Positions 30,701 through 42,903 of a stretch of 60,000 bases of DNA are shown piece after piece. Every line of letters starts with the position of its first letter. The stretch's first letter is position 1. The notes under the pieces were generated by a model that saw only the letters and a list, made by a program, of their open reading frames with translations, did no database searches and was not told the DNA's origin. This DNA comes from Lineus longissimus (lineage: Eukaryota; Nemertea; Pilidiophora; Heteronemertea; Lineidae): positions 20,221,292 through 20,281,291 of the forward strand of contig NC_088312.1 of assembly GCF_910592395.1 (NCBI RefSeq), read 5' to 3'. A program made the translations under genes and the position numbers.

Positions 30701-33700
30701 TCTTCCTATGAAGGAAAGAAATCATGCCAATTCTTCCTCAAAAGCAAAGAAAGGCACTCGGTTCTTCCTATGAAGGAAAGAAATCATGCCAATTCTTCCT
30801 CAAAAGCAAAGAAAGGCACTCGGATCTTCCTATGAGGGAAAGAATTCATGCCAATTCGTCCTCAAAAGCAAAGAAAGGCACTCGGATCTTCCTATGAGGG
30901 AAAGAAATCATGCCAATTCTTCCTCAAATACAAAGAAAGGCACTCGGTTCTTCCTATGAAGGAAAGAAATCATGTCAATTCTTCCTCAAAAGCAAAGAAA
31001 GGCACTCGGTTCTTCCTATGAAGGAAAGAAATCATGCCAATTCTTCCTCAAAAGCAAAGAAAGGCACTCGGTTCTTCCTATGAGGAAAAGAAAACATGCC
31101 AATTCTTCCTCAAAAGCAAAGAAAGGCACTCGGTTCTTCCTATGAATGAAAAAATCATGCCAGTTCTTTCTCAAAAGCAAAGAAAGGCACTCGATTCTTC
31201 CTATGAAGGAAAGAAATCATGCCAATTCTTCCTCAAATGCAAAGAAAGGCACTCGGTTCTTCCTATGAGGGAAAGAAATCATGCCAATTCTTCCTCAAAA
31301 GCAAAGAAAGGCACTCGGTTCTTCCTATGAAGGAAAGAAATCTTGCCAATTCTTCCTCAAAAGCAAAGAAAGGCACTCGGTTCTTCCTATGAGGGAAAGA
31401 AAACATGCCAATTCTTCCTCAAAAGCAAAGAAAGGCACTCGGTTCTTCCTATGAGGGAAAGAAATCTTGCCAATTCTTCCTCAAAAGCAAAGAAAGGCAC
31501 TCGGTTCTTCCTATGAGGGAAAGAAATCATGCCAATTCTTCCTCAAAAGCAAAGAAAGGCACTCGGTTCTTCCTATGAAGGAAAGAAATCATGCCAATTC
31601 TTCCTCAAAAGCATAGAAAGGCACTCGATTCTTCCTATGAAGGAAAGAAATCATGCCAATTCTTCCTCAAATGCAAAGAAAGGCACTCGGTTCTTCCTAT
31701 GAAGGAAAGAAATCATGCCAATTCTTCCTCAAAAGCAAAGAAAGGCACTCGGTTCTTCCTATGAAGGAAAGAAATCATGCCAATTCTTCCTCAAAAGCAA
31801 AGAAAGGCACTCGGTTCTTCCTATGAGGGAAAGAAATCATGCCAGTTCTTCCTCAAAAGCAAAGAAAGGCACTCGGTTCTTCCTATGAATGAAAAAATCA
31901 TGCCAGTTCTTTCTCAAAAGCAAAGAAAGGCACTCGATTCTTCCTATGAAGGAAAGAAATCATGCCAATTCTTCCTCAAATGCAAAGAAAGGCACTCGGT
32001 TCTTCCTATGAGGGAAAGAAATCATGCCAATTCTTCCTCAAAAGCAAAGAAAGGCACTCGGTTCTTCCTATGAATGAAAAAATCATGCCAGTTCTTTCTC
32101 AAAAGCAAAGAAAGGCACTCGGTTCTTCCTATGAAGGAAAGAAATCTTGCCAATTCTTCCTCAAAAGCAAAGAAAGGCACTCGGTTCTTCCTATGAGGGA
32201 AAGAAAACATGCCAATTCTTCCTCAAAAGCAAAGAAAGGCACTCGGTTCTTCCTATGAGGGAAAGAAATCTTGCCAATTCTTCCTCAAAAGCAAAGAAAG
32301 GCACTCGGTTCTTCCTATGAGGGAAAGAAATCATGCCAATTCTTCCTCAAAAGCAAAGAAAGGCACTCGGTTCTTCCTATGAAGGAAAGAAATCATGCCA
32401 ATTCTTCCTCAAAAGCATAGAAAGGCACTCGATTCTTCCTATGAAGGAAAGAAATCATGCCAATTCTTCCTCAAATGCAAAGAAAGGCACTCGGTTCTTC
32501 CTATGAAGGAAAGAAATCATGCCAATTCTTCATCAAAAGCAAAGAAAGGCACTCGGTTCTTCCTATGAAGGAAAGAAATCATGCCAATTCTTCCTCAAAA
32601 TCAAAGAAAGGCACTCGATTCTTCCTATGAAGGAAAGAAATCATGCCAATTCTTCCTCAAATGCAAAGAAAGGCACTCGGTTCTTCCTATGAAGGAAAGA
32701 AATCATGCCAATTCTTCCTCAAAAGCAAAGGAAGGCACTCGGTTCTTCCTATGCAGGAAAGAAATCATGCCAATTCTTCCTCAAAAGCAAAGAAAGGCAC
32801 TCGGTTCTTCCTATGAGGGAAAGAAATCATGCCAGTTCTTCCTCAAAAGCAAAGAAAGGCACTCGGTTCTTCCTATGAAGGAAAGAAATCATGCCAATTC
32901 TTCCTCAAAAGCAAAGAAAGGCACTCGGTTCTTCCTATGAAGGAAAGAAATCATGCCAATTCTTCCTCAAAAGCAAAGAAAGGCACTTGGTTCTTCCTAT
33001 GAGGGAAAGAAATCATGCCAATTCTTCCTCAAAAGCAAAGAAAGGCACTCGGATCTTCCTATGTAGGAAAGAAATCATGCCAATTCTTCCTCAAAAGCAA
33101 AGAAAGGCACTCGGTTCTTCCTATGAAGGAAAGAAATCATGCCAATTCTTCCTCAAAAGCAAAGAAAGGCACTCGGTTCTTCCTATGAAGGAAAGAAATC
33201 ATGCCAATTCTTCCTCAAAAGCAAAGAAAGGCACTCGGTTCTTCCTATGAAGGAAAGAAATCATGCCAATTCTCCCTCAAAAGCAAAGAAAGGCACTCAA
33301 TTCGTCCTATGAAGGAAAGATATCATGCCAATTCTTCCTCAAAAGCAAAGAAAGGCACTCGGTTCTTCCTATGAAGGAAAGAAATCATGCCAATTCTTCC
33401 TCAAAAGCAAAGAAAGGCACTCGGTTCTTCCTATGAAGGAAAGAAATCATGCCAATTCTTCCTCAAAAGCAAAGAAAGGCACTCGGATCTTCCTATGAGG
33501 GAAAGAAATCATGCCAATTCTTCCTCAAATACAAAGAAAGGCACTCGGTTCTTCCTATGAAGGAAAGAAATCATGCCAATTCTTCCTCAAAAGCAAAGAA
33601 AGGCACTCGGTTCTTCCTATGAAGGAAAGAAATCATGCCAATTCTTCCTCAAAAGCAAAGAAAGGCACTCGGTTCTTCCTATGAAGAAAAGAAAACATGC

Positions 33701-36700
33701 CAATTCTTCCTCAAAAGCAAAGAAAGGCACTCGGTTCTTCCTATGCGGGAAAGAAATCATGCCAATTCTTCCTCAAAAGCAAAGAATGGCACTCGGTTCT
33801 TCCTATGAGGGAAAGAAATCATGCCAATTCTTCCTCAAAAGCAAAGAGAGGCACTCGGTTCTTCCTATGAAGGAAAGAAATCATGCCAATTCTTCCTCAA
33901 AATCAAAGAAAGGCACTCGGTTCTTCCTATGAAGGAAAGAAATCATAACAATTCTTCCTCAAAAGCAAAGAAAGGCACTCGGTTCTTCCTATGAGGGAAA
34001 GAAATCTTGCCAATTCTTCCTCAAAAGCAAAGAAAGGCACTCGGTTCTTCCTATGAGGGAAAGAAATCATGCCAATTCTTCCTCAAAAGCAAAGAAAGGC
34101 ACTCGGTTCTTCCTATGAAGGAAAGAAATCATGCCAATTCTTCCTCAAAAGCAAAGAAAGGCACTCGGTTCTTCCTATGAAGGAAAGAAATCATGCCAAT
34201 TCTTCCTCAAAAGCAAAGAAAGGCACTCGGTTCTTCCTATGAGGGAAAGAAATCATGCCAATTCTTCCTGAAAAGCAAAGAAAGGCACTCGGTTCTTCCT
34301 ATGAAGGAAAGAAATCATGCCAATTCTTCCTCAAAAGCAAAGAGAGGCACTCGGTTCTTCCTATGAAGGAAAGAAATCATGCCAATTCTTCCTCAAAATC
34401 AAAGAAAGGCACTCGGTTCTTCCTATGAAGGAAAGAAATCATGCCAATTCTTCCTCAAAAGCAAAGAAAGGCACTCGGTTCTTCCTATGAGGGAAAGAAA
34501 TCTTGCCAATTCTTCCTCAAAAGCAAAGAAAGGCACTCTTTTCTTCCTATGAGGGAAAGAAATCATGCCAATTCTTCCTCAAAAGCAAAGAAAGACACTC
34601 AGTTCTTCCTATGAAGGAAAGAAATCATGCCAATTCTTCCTCAAAATTAAAGAAAGGCACTCGGTTCTTCCTATGAGGGAAAAAAATCATGCCAATTCTT
34701 CCACAAAAGCAAAGAAAGGCACTTGGTTCTTCATATGAGGGAAAAAAATCATGCCAATTCTTCCTCAAAAGCAAAGAAAGGCACTCGGTTCTTCCTATGA
34801 AGGAAAGAGATCATGCCAATTCTTCCTCAAAAGCAAAGAAAGGCACTCGGTTCTTCCTATGAAGGAAAGAAATCATGCCAATTCTTCCTCAAAAGCAAAG
34901 AAAGGCACTCGGTTCTTCCTATGAAGGAAAGAAATCATGCCAATTCTTCCTCAAAAGCAAAGAAAGGCACTCGGTTCTTCCTATGAAGGAAAGAAATCAT
35001 GCCAATTCTTCCTCAAAAGCAAAGAAAGGCACTCGGTTCTTCCTATGAAGGAAAGAAATCATGCCAATTCTTCCTCAAAAGCAAAGAAAGGCACTCGGTT
35101 CTTCCTATGAAGAAAAGAAAACATGCCAATTCTTCCTCAAAAGCAAAGAAAGGCACTCGGTTCTTCCTATGAGGGAAAGAAATCATGCCAATTCTTCCTC
35201 AAAAGCAAAGAAAGGCACTCGGTTCTTCCTATGAGGGAAAGAAATCATGCCAATTCTTCCTCAAAAGCAAAGAGAGGCACTCGGTTCTTCCTATGAAGGA
35301 AAGAAATCATGTCAATTCTTCCTCAAAATCAAAGAAAGGCACTCGGTTCTTCCTATGAAGGAAAGAAATCATGCCAATTCTTCCTCAAAAGCAAAGAAAG
35401 GCACTCGGTTCTTCCTATGAGGGAAAGAAATCTTGCCAATTCTTCCTCAAAAGCAAAGAAAGGCACTCGGTTCTTCCTATGAAGGAAAGAAATCATGCCA
35501 ATTCTTCCTCAAAAGCAAAGAAAGGCACTCGGTTCTTCCTATGAGGGAAAGAAATCATGCCAATTCTTCCTCAAAAGCAAAGAAAGGCACTCGGTTCTTC
35601 CTATGAAGGAAAGAAATCATGCCAATTCTTCCTCAAAAGCAAAGAAAGGCACTCGGTTCTTCCTATGAAGGAAAGAAATCATGCTAATTCTTCCTCAAAA
35701 GCAAAGAAAGGCACTCGGTTCTTCCTATGAAGGAAAGAAATCATGCCAATTCTTCCTCAAAAGCAAAGAAAGGCACTCGGTTCTTCCTATGAAGGAAAGA
35801 AATCATGCCAATTCTTCCTCAAAAGCAAAGAAAGGCACTCGGATCTTCCTATGAGGGAAAGAAATCATGCCAATTCTTCCTCAAATACAAAGAAAGGCAC
35901 TCGGTTCTTCCTATGAAGGAAAGAAATCATGTCAATTCTTCCTCAAAAGCAAAGAAAGGCACTCGGTTCTTCGTATGAAGGAAAGAAATCATGCCAATTC
36001 TTCCTCAAAAGCAAAGAAAGGCACTCGGTTCTTCCTATGAGGAAAAGAAAACATGCCAATTCTTCCTCAAAAGCAAAGAAAGGCACTCGGTTCTTCCTAT
36101 GAGGGAAAAAAATCATGCCAATTCTTCCACAAAAGCAAAGAAAGGCACTTGGTTCTTCATATGAGGGAAAAAAATCATGCCAATTCTTCCTCAAAAGCAA
36201 AGAAAGGCACTCGGTTCTTCCTATGAAGGAAAGAGATCATGCCAATTCTTCCTCAAAAGCAAAGAAAGGCACTCGGTTCTTCCTATGAAGGAAAGAAATC
36301 ATGCCAATTCTTCCTCAAAAGCAAAGAAAGGCACTCGGTTCTTCCTATGAAGGAAAGAAATCATGCCAATTCTTCCTCAAAAGCAAAGAAAGGCACTCGG
36401 TTCTTCCTATGAAGGAAAGAAATCATGCCAATTCTTCCTCAAAAGCAAAGAAAGGCACTCGGTTCTTCCTATGAAGGAAAGAAATCATGCCAATTCTTCC
36501 TCAAAAGCAAAGAAAGGCACTCGGTTCTTCCTATGAAGAAAAGAAAACATGCCAATTCTTCCTCAAAAGCAAAGAAAGGCACTCGGTTCTTCCTATGAGG
36601 GAAAGAAATCATGCCAATTCTTCCTCAAAAGCAAAGAAAGGCACTCGGTTCTTCCTATGAGGGAAAGAAATCATGCCAATTCTTCCTCAAAAGCAAAGAG

Positions 36701-39700
36701 AGGCACTCGGTTCTTCCTATGAAGGAAAGAAATCATGTCAATTCTTCCTCAAAATCAAAGAAAGGCACTCGGTTCTTCCTATGAAGGAAAGAAATCATGC
36801 CAATTCTTCCTCAAAAGCAAAGAAAGGCACTCGGTTCTTCCTATGAGGGAAAGAAATCTTGCCAATTCTTCCTCAAAAGCAAAGAAAGGCACTCGGTTCT
36901 TCCTATGAAGGAAAGAAATCATGCCAATTCTTCCTCAAAAGCAAAGAAAGGCACTCGGTTCTTCCTATGAGGGAAAGAAATCATGCCAATTCTTCCTCAA
37001 AAGCAAAGAAAGGCACTCGGTTCTTCCTATGAAGGAAAGAAATCATGCCAATTCTTCCTCAAAAGCAAAGAAAGGCACTCGGTTCGTCCTATGAAGGAAA
37101 GAAATCATGCTAATTCTTCCTCAAAAGCAAAGAAAGGCACTCGGTTCTTCCTATGAAGGAAAGAAATCATGCCAATTCTTCCTCAAAAGCAAAGAAAGGC
37201 ACTCGGTTCTTCCTATGAAGGAAAGAAATCATGCCAATTCTTCCTCAAAAGCAAAGAAAGGCACTCGGATCTTCCTATGAGGGAAAGAAATCATGCCAAT
37301 TCTTCCTCAAATACAAAGAAAGGCACTCGGTTCTTCCTATGAAGGAAAGAAATCATGTCAATTCTTCCTCAAAAGCAAAGAAAGGCACTCGGTTCTTCGT
37401 ATGAAGGAAAGAAATCATGCCAATTCTTCCTCAAAAGCAAAGAAAGGCACTCGGTTCTTCCTATGAGGAAAAGAAAACATGCCAATTCTTCCTCAAAAGC
37501 AAAGAAAGGCACTCGGTTCTTCCTATGAGGGAAAGAAATCATGCCAATTCTTCCTCAAATGCAAAGAAAGGCACTCGGTTCTTCCTATGAAGGAAAGAAA
37601 TCATGCCAATTCTTCCTCAAAAGCAAAGAAAGGCACTCGGTTCTTCCTATGAAGGAAAGAAATCATGCCAATTCTTCCTCAAAAGCAAAGAAAGGCACTC
37701 GGATCTTCCTATGAAGGAAAAGAAATCATGCCAATTCTTCCTCAAAAGCAAAGAAAGGCACTCGGTTCTTCCTATGAAGGAAAGAAATCATGCCAATTCT
37801 TCCTCAAAAGCAAAGAAAGGCACTCGGTTCTTCCTATGAAGGAAAGAAATCATGCCAATTCTTCCTCAAAAGCAAAGAAAGGCACTCGGTTCTTCCTATG
37901 AAGGAACGAAATCACGCCAATTCTTCCTCAAAAGCAAAGAAAGGCACTCGGTTCTTCCTATGAAGGAAAGAAATCATGCCAATTCTTCCTCAAAAGCAAA
38001 GAAAGGCACTCGGTTCTTCCTATGAAGGAAAGAAATCATGCCAATTCTTCCTCAAAAGCAAAGAAAGGCACTCGGTTCTTCCTATGAAGGAAAGAAATCA
38101 TGCCAATTCTTCCTCAAAAGCAAAGAAAGGCACTCGGTTCTTCCTATGAAGGAAAGAAATCATGCCAATTCTTCCTCAAAAGCAAAGAAAGGCACTCGGT
38201 TCTTCCTATGAAGGAAAGAAATCATGCCAATTCTTCCTCAAAAGCAAAGAAAGGCACTCGGATCTTCCTATGAGGGAAAGAAATCATGTCAATTCTTCCT
38301 CAAAAGCAAAGAAAGGCACTCGGTTCTTCCTATGAAGGAAAGAAATCATGCCAATTCTTCCTCAAAAGCAAAGAAACGCACTCGGTTCTTCCTATGAGGA
38401 AAAGAAAACATGCCAATTCTTCCTCAAAAGCAAAGAAAGGCACTCGGTTCTTCCTATGAGGGAAAGAAATCATGCCAATTCTTCCTCAAATACAAAGAAA
38501 GGCACTCGGTTCTTCCTATGAAGGAAAGAAATCACGCCAATTCTTCCTCAAAAGCAAAGAAAGGCACTCGGTTCTTCCTATGAAGGAAAGAAATCATGCA
38601 AATTCTTCCTCAAAAGCAAAGAAAGGCACTCGGTTCTTCCTATGAAGGAAAGAAATCATGCCAATTCTTCCTCAAAAGCAAAGAAAGGCACTCGGTTCTT
38701 CCTATGAAGGAAAGAAATCATGCCAATTCTTCCTCAAAAGCAAAGAAAGGCACTCGGTTCTTCCTATGAAGGAAAGAAATCATGCCAATTCTTCCTCAAA
38801 AGCAAAGAAAGGCACTCGGATCTTCCTATGAGGGAAAGAAATCATGCCAATTCTTCCTCAAATACAAAGAAAGGCACTCGGTTCTTCCTATGAAGGAAAG
38901 AAATCATGCCAATTCTTCCTCAAAAGCAAAGAAAGGCACTCGGTTCTTCCTATGAAGGAAAGAAATCATGCCAATTCTTCCTCAAAAGCAAAGAAAGGCA
39001 CTCGGTTCTTCCTATGAGGAAAAGAAAACATGCCAATTCTTCCTCAAAAGCAAAGAAAGGCACTCGGTTCTTCCTATGAGGGAAAGAAATCATGCCAATT
39101 CTTCCTCAAAAGCAAAGAATGGCACTCGGTTCTTCCTATGAGGGAAAGAAATCATGCCAATTCTTCCTCAAAAGCAAAGAGAGGCACTCGGTTCTTCCTA
39201 TGAAGGAAAGAAATCATGCCAATTCTTCCTCAAAATCAAAGAAAGGCACTCGGTTCTTCCTATGAAGGAAAGAAATCATGCCAATTCTTCCTCAAAAGCA
39301 AAGAAAGGCACTCGGTTCTTCCTATGAGGGAAAGAAATCTTGCCAATTCTTCCTCAAAAGCAAAGAGAGGCACTCGGTTCTTCCTATGAAGGAAAGAAAT
39401 CATGCCAATTCTTCCTCAAAATCAAAGAAAGGCACTCGGTTCTTCCTATGAAGGAAAGAAATCATGCCAATTCTTCCTCAAAAGCAAAGAAAGGCACTCG
39501 GTTCTTCCTATGAAGGAAAGAAATCATGCCAATTCTTCCTCAAAAGCAAAGAAAGGCACTCGGTTCTTCCTATGAAGGAACGAAATCACGCCAATTCTTC
39601 CTCAAAAGCAAAGAAAGGCACTCGGTTCTTCCTATGAAGGAAAGAAATCATGCCAATTCTTCCTCAAAAGCAAAGAAAGGCACTCGGTTCTTCCTATGAA

Positions 39701-42403
39701 GGAAAGAAATCATGCCAATTCTTCCTCAAAAGCAAAGAAAGGCACTCGGTTCTTCCTATAAAGGAAAGAAATCATGCCAATTCTTCCTCAAAAGCAAAGA
39801 AAGGCACTCGGTTCGTCCTATGAAGGAAAGAAATCATGCCAATTCTTCCTCAAAAGCAAAGAAAGGCACTCGGTTCTTCCTATGAAGGAAAGAAATCATG
39901 CCAATTCTTCCTCAAAAGCAAAGAAAGGCACTCGGTTCTTCCTATGAAGGAAAGAAATCATGCTAATTCTTCCTCAAAAGCAAAGAAAGGCACTCGGTTC
40001 TTCCTATGAAGAAAAGAAATCATGCCAATTCTACCTCAAAAGCAAAGAAAGGCACTCGGTTCTTCCTATGAAGGAAAGAAATCATGCCAATTCTTCCTCA
40101 AAAGCAAAGAAAGGCACTCGGTTCTTCCTATGAAGGAAAGAAATCATGCCAATTCTTCCTCAAAAGCAAAGAAAGGCACTCGGTTCTTCCTATGAAGAAA
40201 AGAAAACATGCCAATTCTTCCTCAAAAGCAAAGAAAGGCACTCGGTTCTTCCTATGAGGGAAAGAAATCATGCCAATTCTTCCTCAAAAGCAAAGAATGG
40301 CACTCGGTTCTTCCTATGAGGGAAAGAAATCATGCCAATTCATCCTCAAAAGCAAAGAAAGGCACTCGGTTCTTCCTATGAAGGAAAGAAATCATGCCAA
40401 TTCTTCCTCAAAAGCAGAGAAAGGCACTCGGTTCTTCCTATGAAGGAAAGAAATCATGCCAATTCTTCCTCAAAAGCAAAGAAAGGCACTCGGTTCTTCC
40501 TATGAGGGAAAGAAATCATGCGAATTCTTCCTCAAATGCAAAGAAAGGCACTCGGTTCTTCCTATGAAGGAAAGAAATCATGCAAATTCTTCCTCAAAAG
40601 CAAAGAAAGGCACTCAGTTCTTCCTATGAGGGAAAGAAATCATGCCAATTCTTCCTCAAAAGCAAAGAAAGCACTCGGTTCTTCCTATGAAGGAAAGAAA
40701 TCATGCCAATTCTTCCTCAAAAGCAAAGAAAAGCACTCGGTTCTTCCTATGAAGGAAAGAAATCTTGCCAATTCTTCCTCAAAAGCAAAGAAAGGCACTT
40801 GGTTCTTCCTATGAAGGAAAGAAATCATGCCAATTCTTCCTCAAAAGCAAATAAAGGCACTCAGTTCTTCCTATGAGGGAAAGAAATCATGCCAATTCTT
40901 CCTCAAAAGCAAAGAAAGGCACTCGGTTCTTCCTATGAGGGAAAGAAATCATGCCAATCCTTCCTCAAAAGCAAAGAAAGGCACTCGGATCTTCCTATGA
41001 GGGAAAGAAATCATGCCAATTCTTCCTCAAAAGCAAAGAAAGGCACTCGGTTCTTCCTATGAGGGAAAGAAATCATGCCAATTCTTCCTCAAAAGCAAAG
41101 AAAGGCACTCGGTTCTTGCTATGAATGAAAAAATCATGCCAGTTCTTTCTCAAAAGCAAAGAAAGGCACTCGATTCTTCCTATGAAGGAAAGAAATCATG
41201 CCAATTCTTCCTCAAATGCAAAGAAAGGCACTCGGTTCTTCCTATGAGGGAAAGAAATCTTGCCAATTCTTCCTCAAAAGCAAAGAAAGGCACTCGGTTC
41301 TTCCTATGAGGGAAAGAAATCTTGCCAATTCTTCCTCAAAAGCAAAGAAAGGCACTCGGTTCTTCCTATGAGGGAAAGAAATCATGCCAATTCTTCCTCA
41401 AAAGCAAAGAAAGGCACTCGGTTCTTCCTATGAAGGAAAGAAATCATGCCAATTCTTCCTCAAAAGCAAAGAAAGGCACTCGGTTCTTCCTATGAAGGAA
41501 AGAAATCATGCCAATTCTTCCTCAAAAGCAAAGAAAGGCACTCGGTTCTTCCTATGAGGGAAAGAAATCATGCCAATTCTTCCTCAAAAGCAAAGAAAGG
41601 CACTCGATTCTTCCTATGAAGGAAAGAAATCATGCCAATTCTTCCTCAAAAGCAAAGAAAGGCACTCGGTTCTTCCTATGAAGGAAAGAAATCATGCCAA
41701 TTCTTCCTCAAAAGCAAAGAAAGGCACTCGGTTCTTCCTATGAGGGAAAGAAATCATGCCATTTCTTCCACAAAAGCAAAGAAAGCACTCGGTTTTTCCT
41801 ATGAAGGAAAGAAATCATGCCAATTCTTCCTCAAAAGCAAAGAAAGGCACTCGGTTCTTCCTATGAAGGAAAGAAATCATGCCAATTCTTCCCCAAAAGC
41901 AAAGAAAGGCACTCAGTTCTTCCTATGAAGGAAAGAAATCATGCCAATTCTTCCTCAAAAGCAAAGAAAGGCACTCGGTTCTTCCTATGAGGGAAAGAAA
42001 TCATGCCAGTTCTTCCTCAAAAGCAAAGAAAGGCACTCGGTTCTTCCTATGAAGGAAAGAAATCATGCCAATTCTTCCTCAAAAGCAAAGAAAGGCACTC
42101 GGTTCTTCCTATGAGGGAAAGAAATCATGCCATTTTTTCCACAAAAGCAAAGAAAGCACTCGGTTCTTCCTATGAGGGAAAGAAATCATGCCAATTCTTC
42201 CTCAAAAGCAAAGAAAGGCACTTGGTTCTTCCTATGAGGGAAAGAAATCATGCCAATTCTTCCTCAAAAGCAAAGAAAGGCACTCGGATCTTCCTATGTA
42301 GGAAAGAAATCATGCCAATTCTTCCTCAAAAGCAAAGAAAGGCACTCGGTTCTTCCTATGAAGGAAAGAAATCATGCCAATTCTTCCTCAAAAGCAAAGA
42401 AAT
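15765..42403 (+). repeat. Satellite block B (plus orientation)
   Basis: About 430 monomers. Higher-order duplications are shown by marker variants at constant offsets: 619 bp (18092 vs 18711), 433 bp (22490 vs 22923), 1,426 bp (34731 vs 36157), 3,530 bp (29451 vs 32981; 29771 vs 33301) and 3,840 bp (16730 vs 20570). Confidence 0.95.
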
Positions 42404-42903
42404 NNNNNNNNNNNNNNNNNNNNNNNNNNNNNNNNNNNNNNNNNNNNNNNNNNNNNNNNNNNNNNNNNNNNNNNNNNNNNNNNNNNNNNNNNNNNNNNNN
42501 NNNNNNNNNNNNNNNNNNNNNNNNNNNNNNNNNNNNNNNNNNNNNNNNNNNNNNNNNNNNNNNNNNNNNNNNNNNNNNNNNNNNNNNNNNNNNNNNNNNN
42601 NNNNNNNNNNNNNNNNNNNNNNNNNNNNNNNNNNNNNNNNNNNNNNNNNNNNNNNNNNNNNNNNNNNNNNNNNNNNNNNNNNNNNNNNNNNNNNNNNNNN
42701 NNNNNNNNNNNNNNNNNNNNNNNNNNNNNNNNNNNNNNNNNNNNNNNNNNNNNNNNNNNNNNNNNNNNNNNNNNNNNNNNNNNNNNNNNNNNNNNNNNNN
42801 NNNNNNNNNNNNNNNNNNNNNNNNNNNNNNNNNNNNNNNNNNNNNNNNNNNNNNNNNNNNNNNNNNNNNNNNNNNNNNNNNNNNNNNNNNNNNNNNNNNN
42901 NNN
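42404..42903. other. Assembly gap (500 N)
   Basis: Exactly 500 undetermined bases, a typical placeholder size. The satellite runs plus on its left and minus on its right, so the second orientation switch is unobserved and true length is unknown. Confidence 0.99.
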
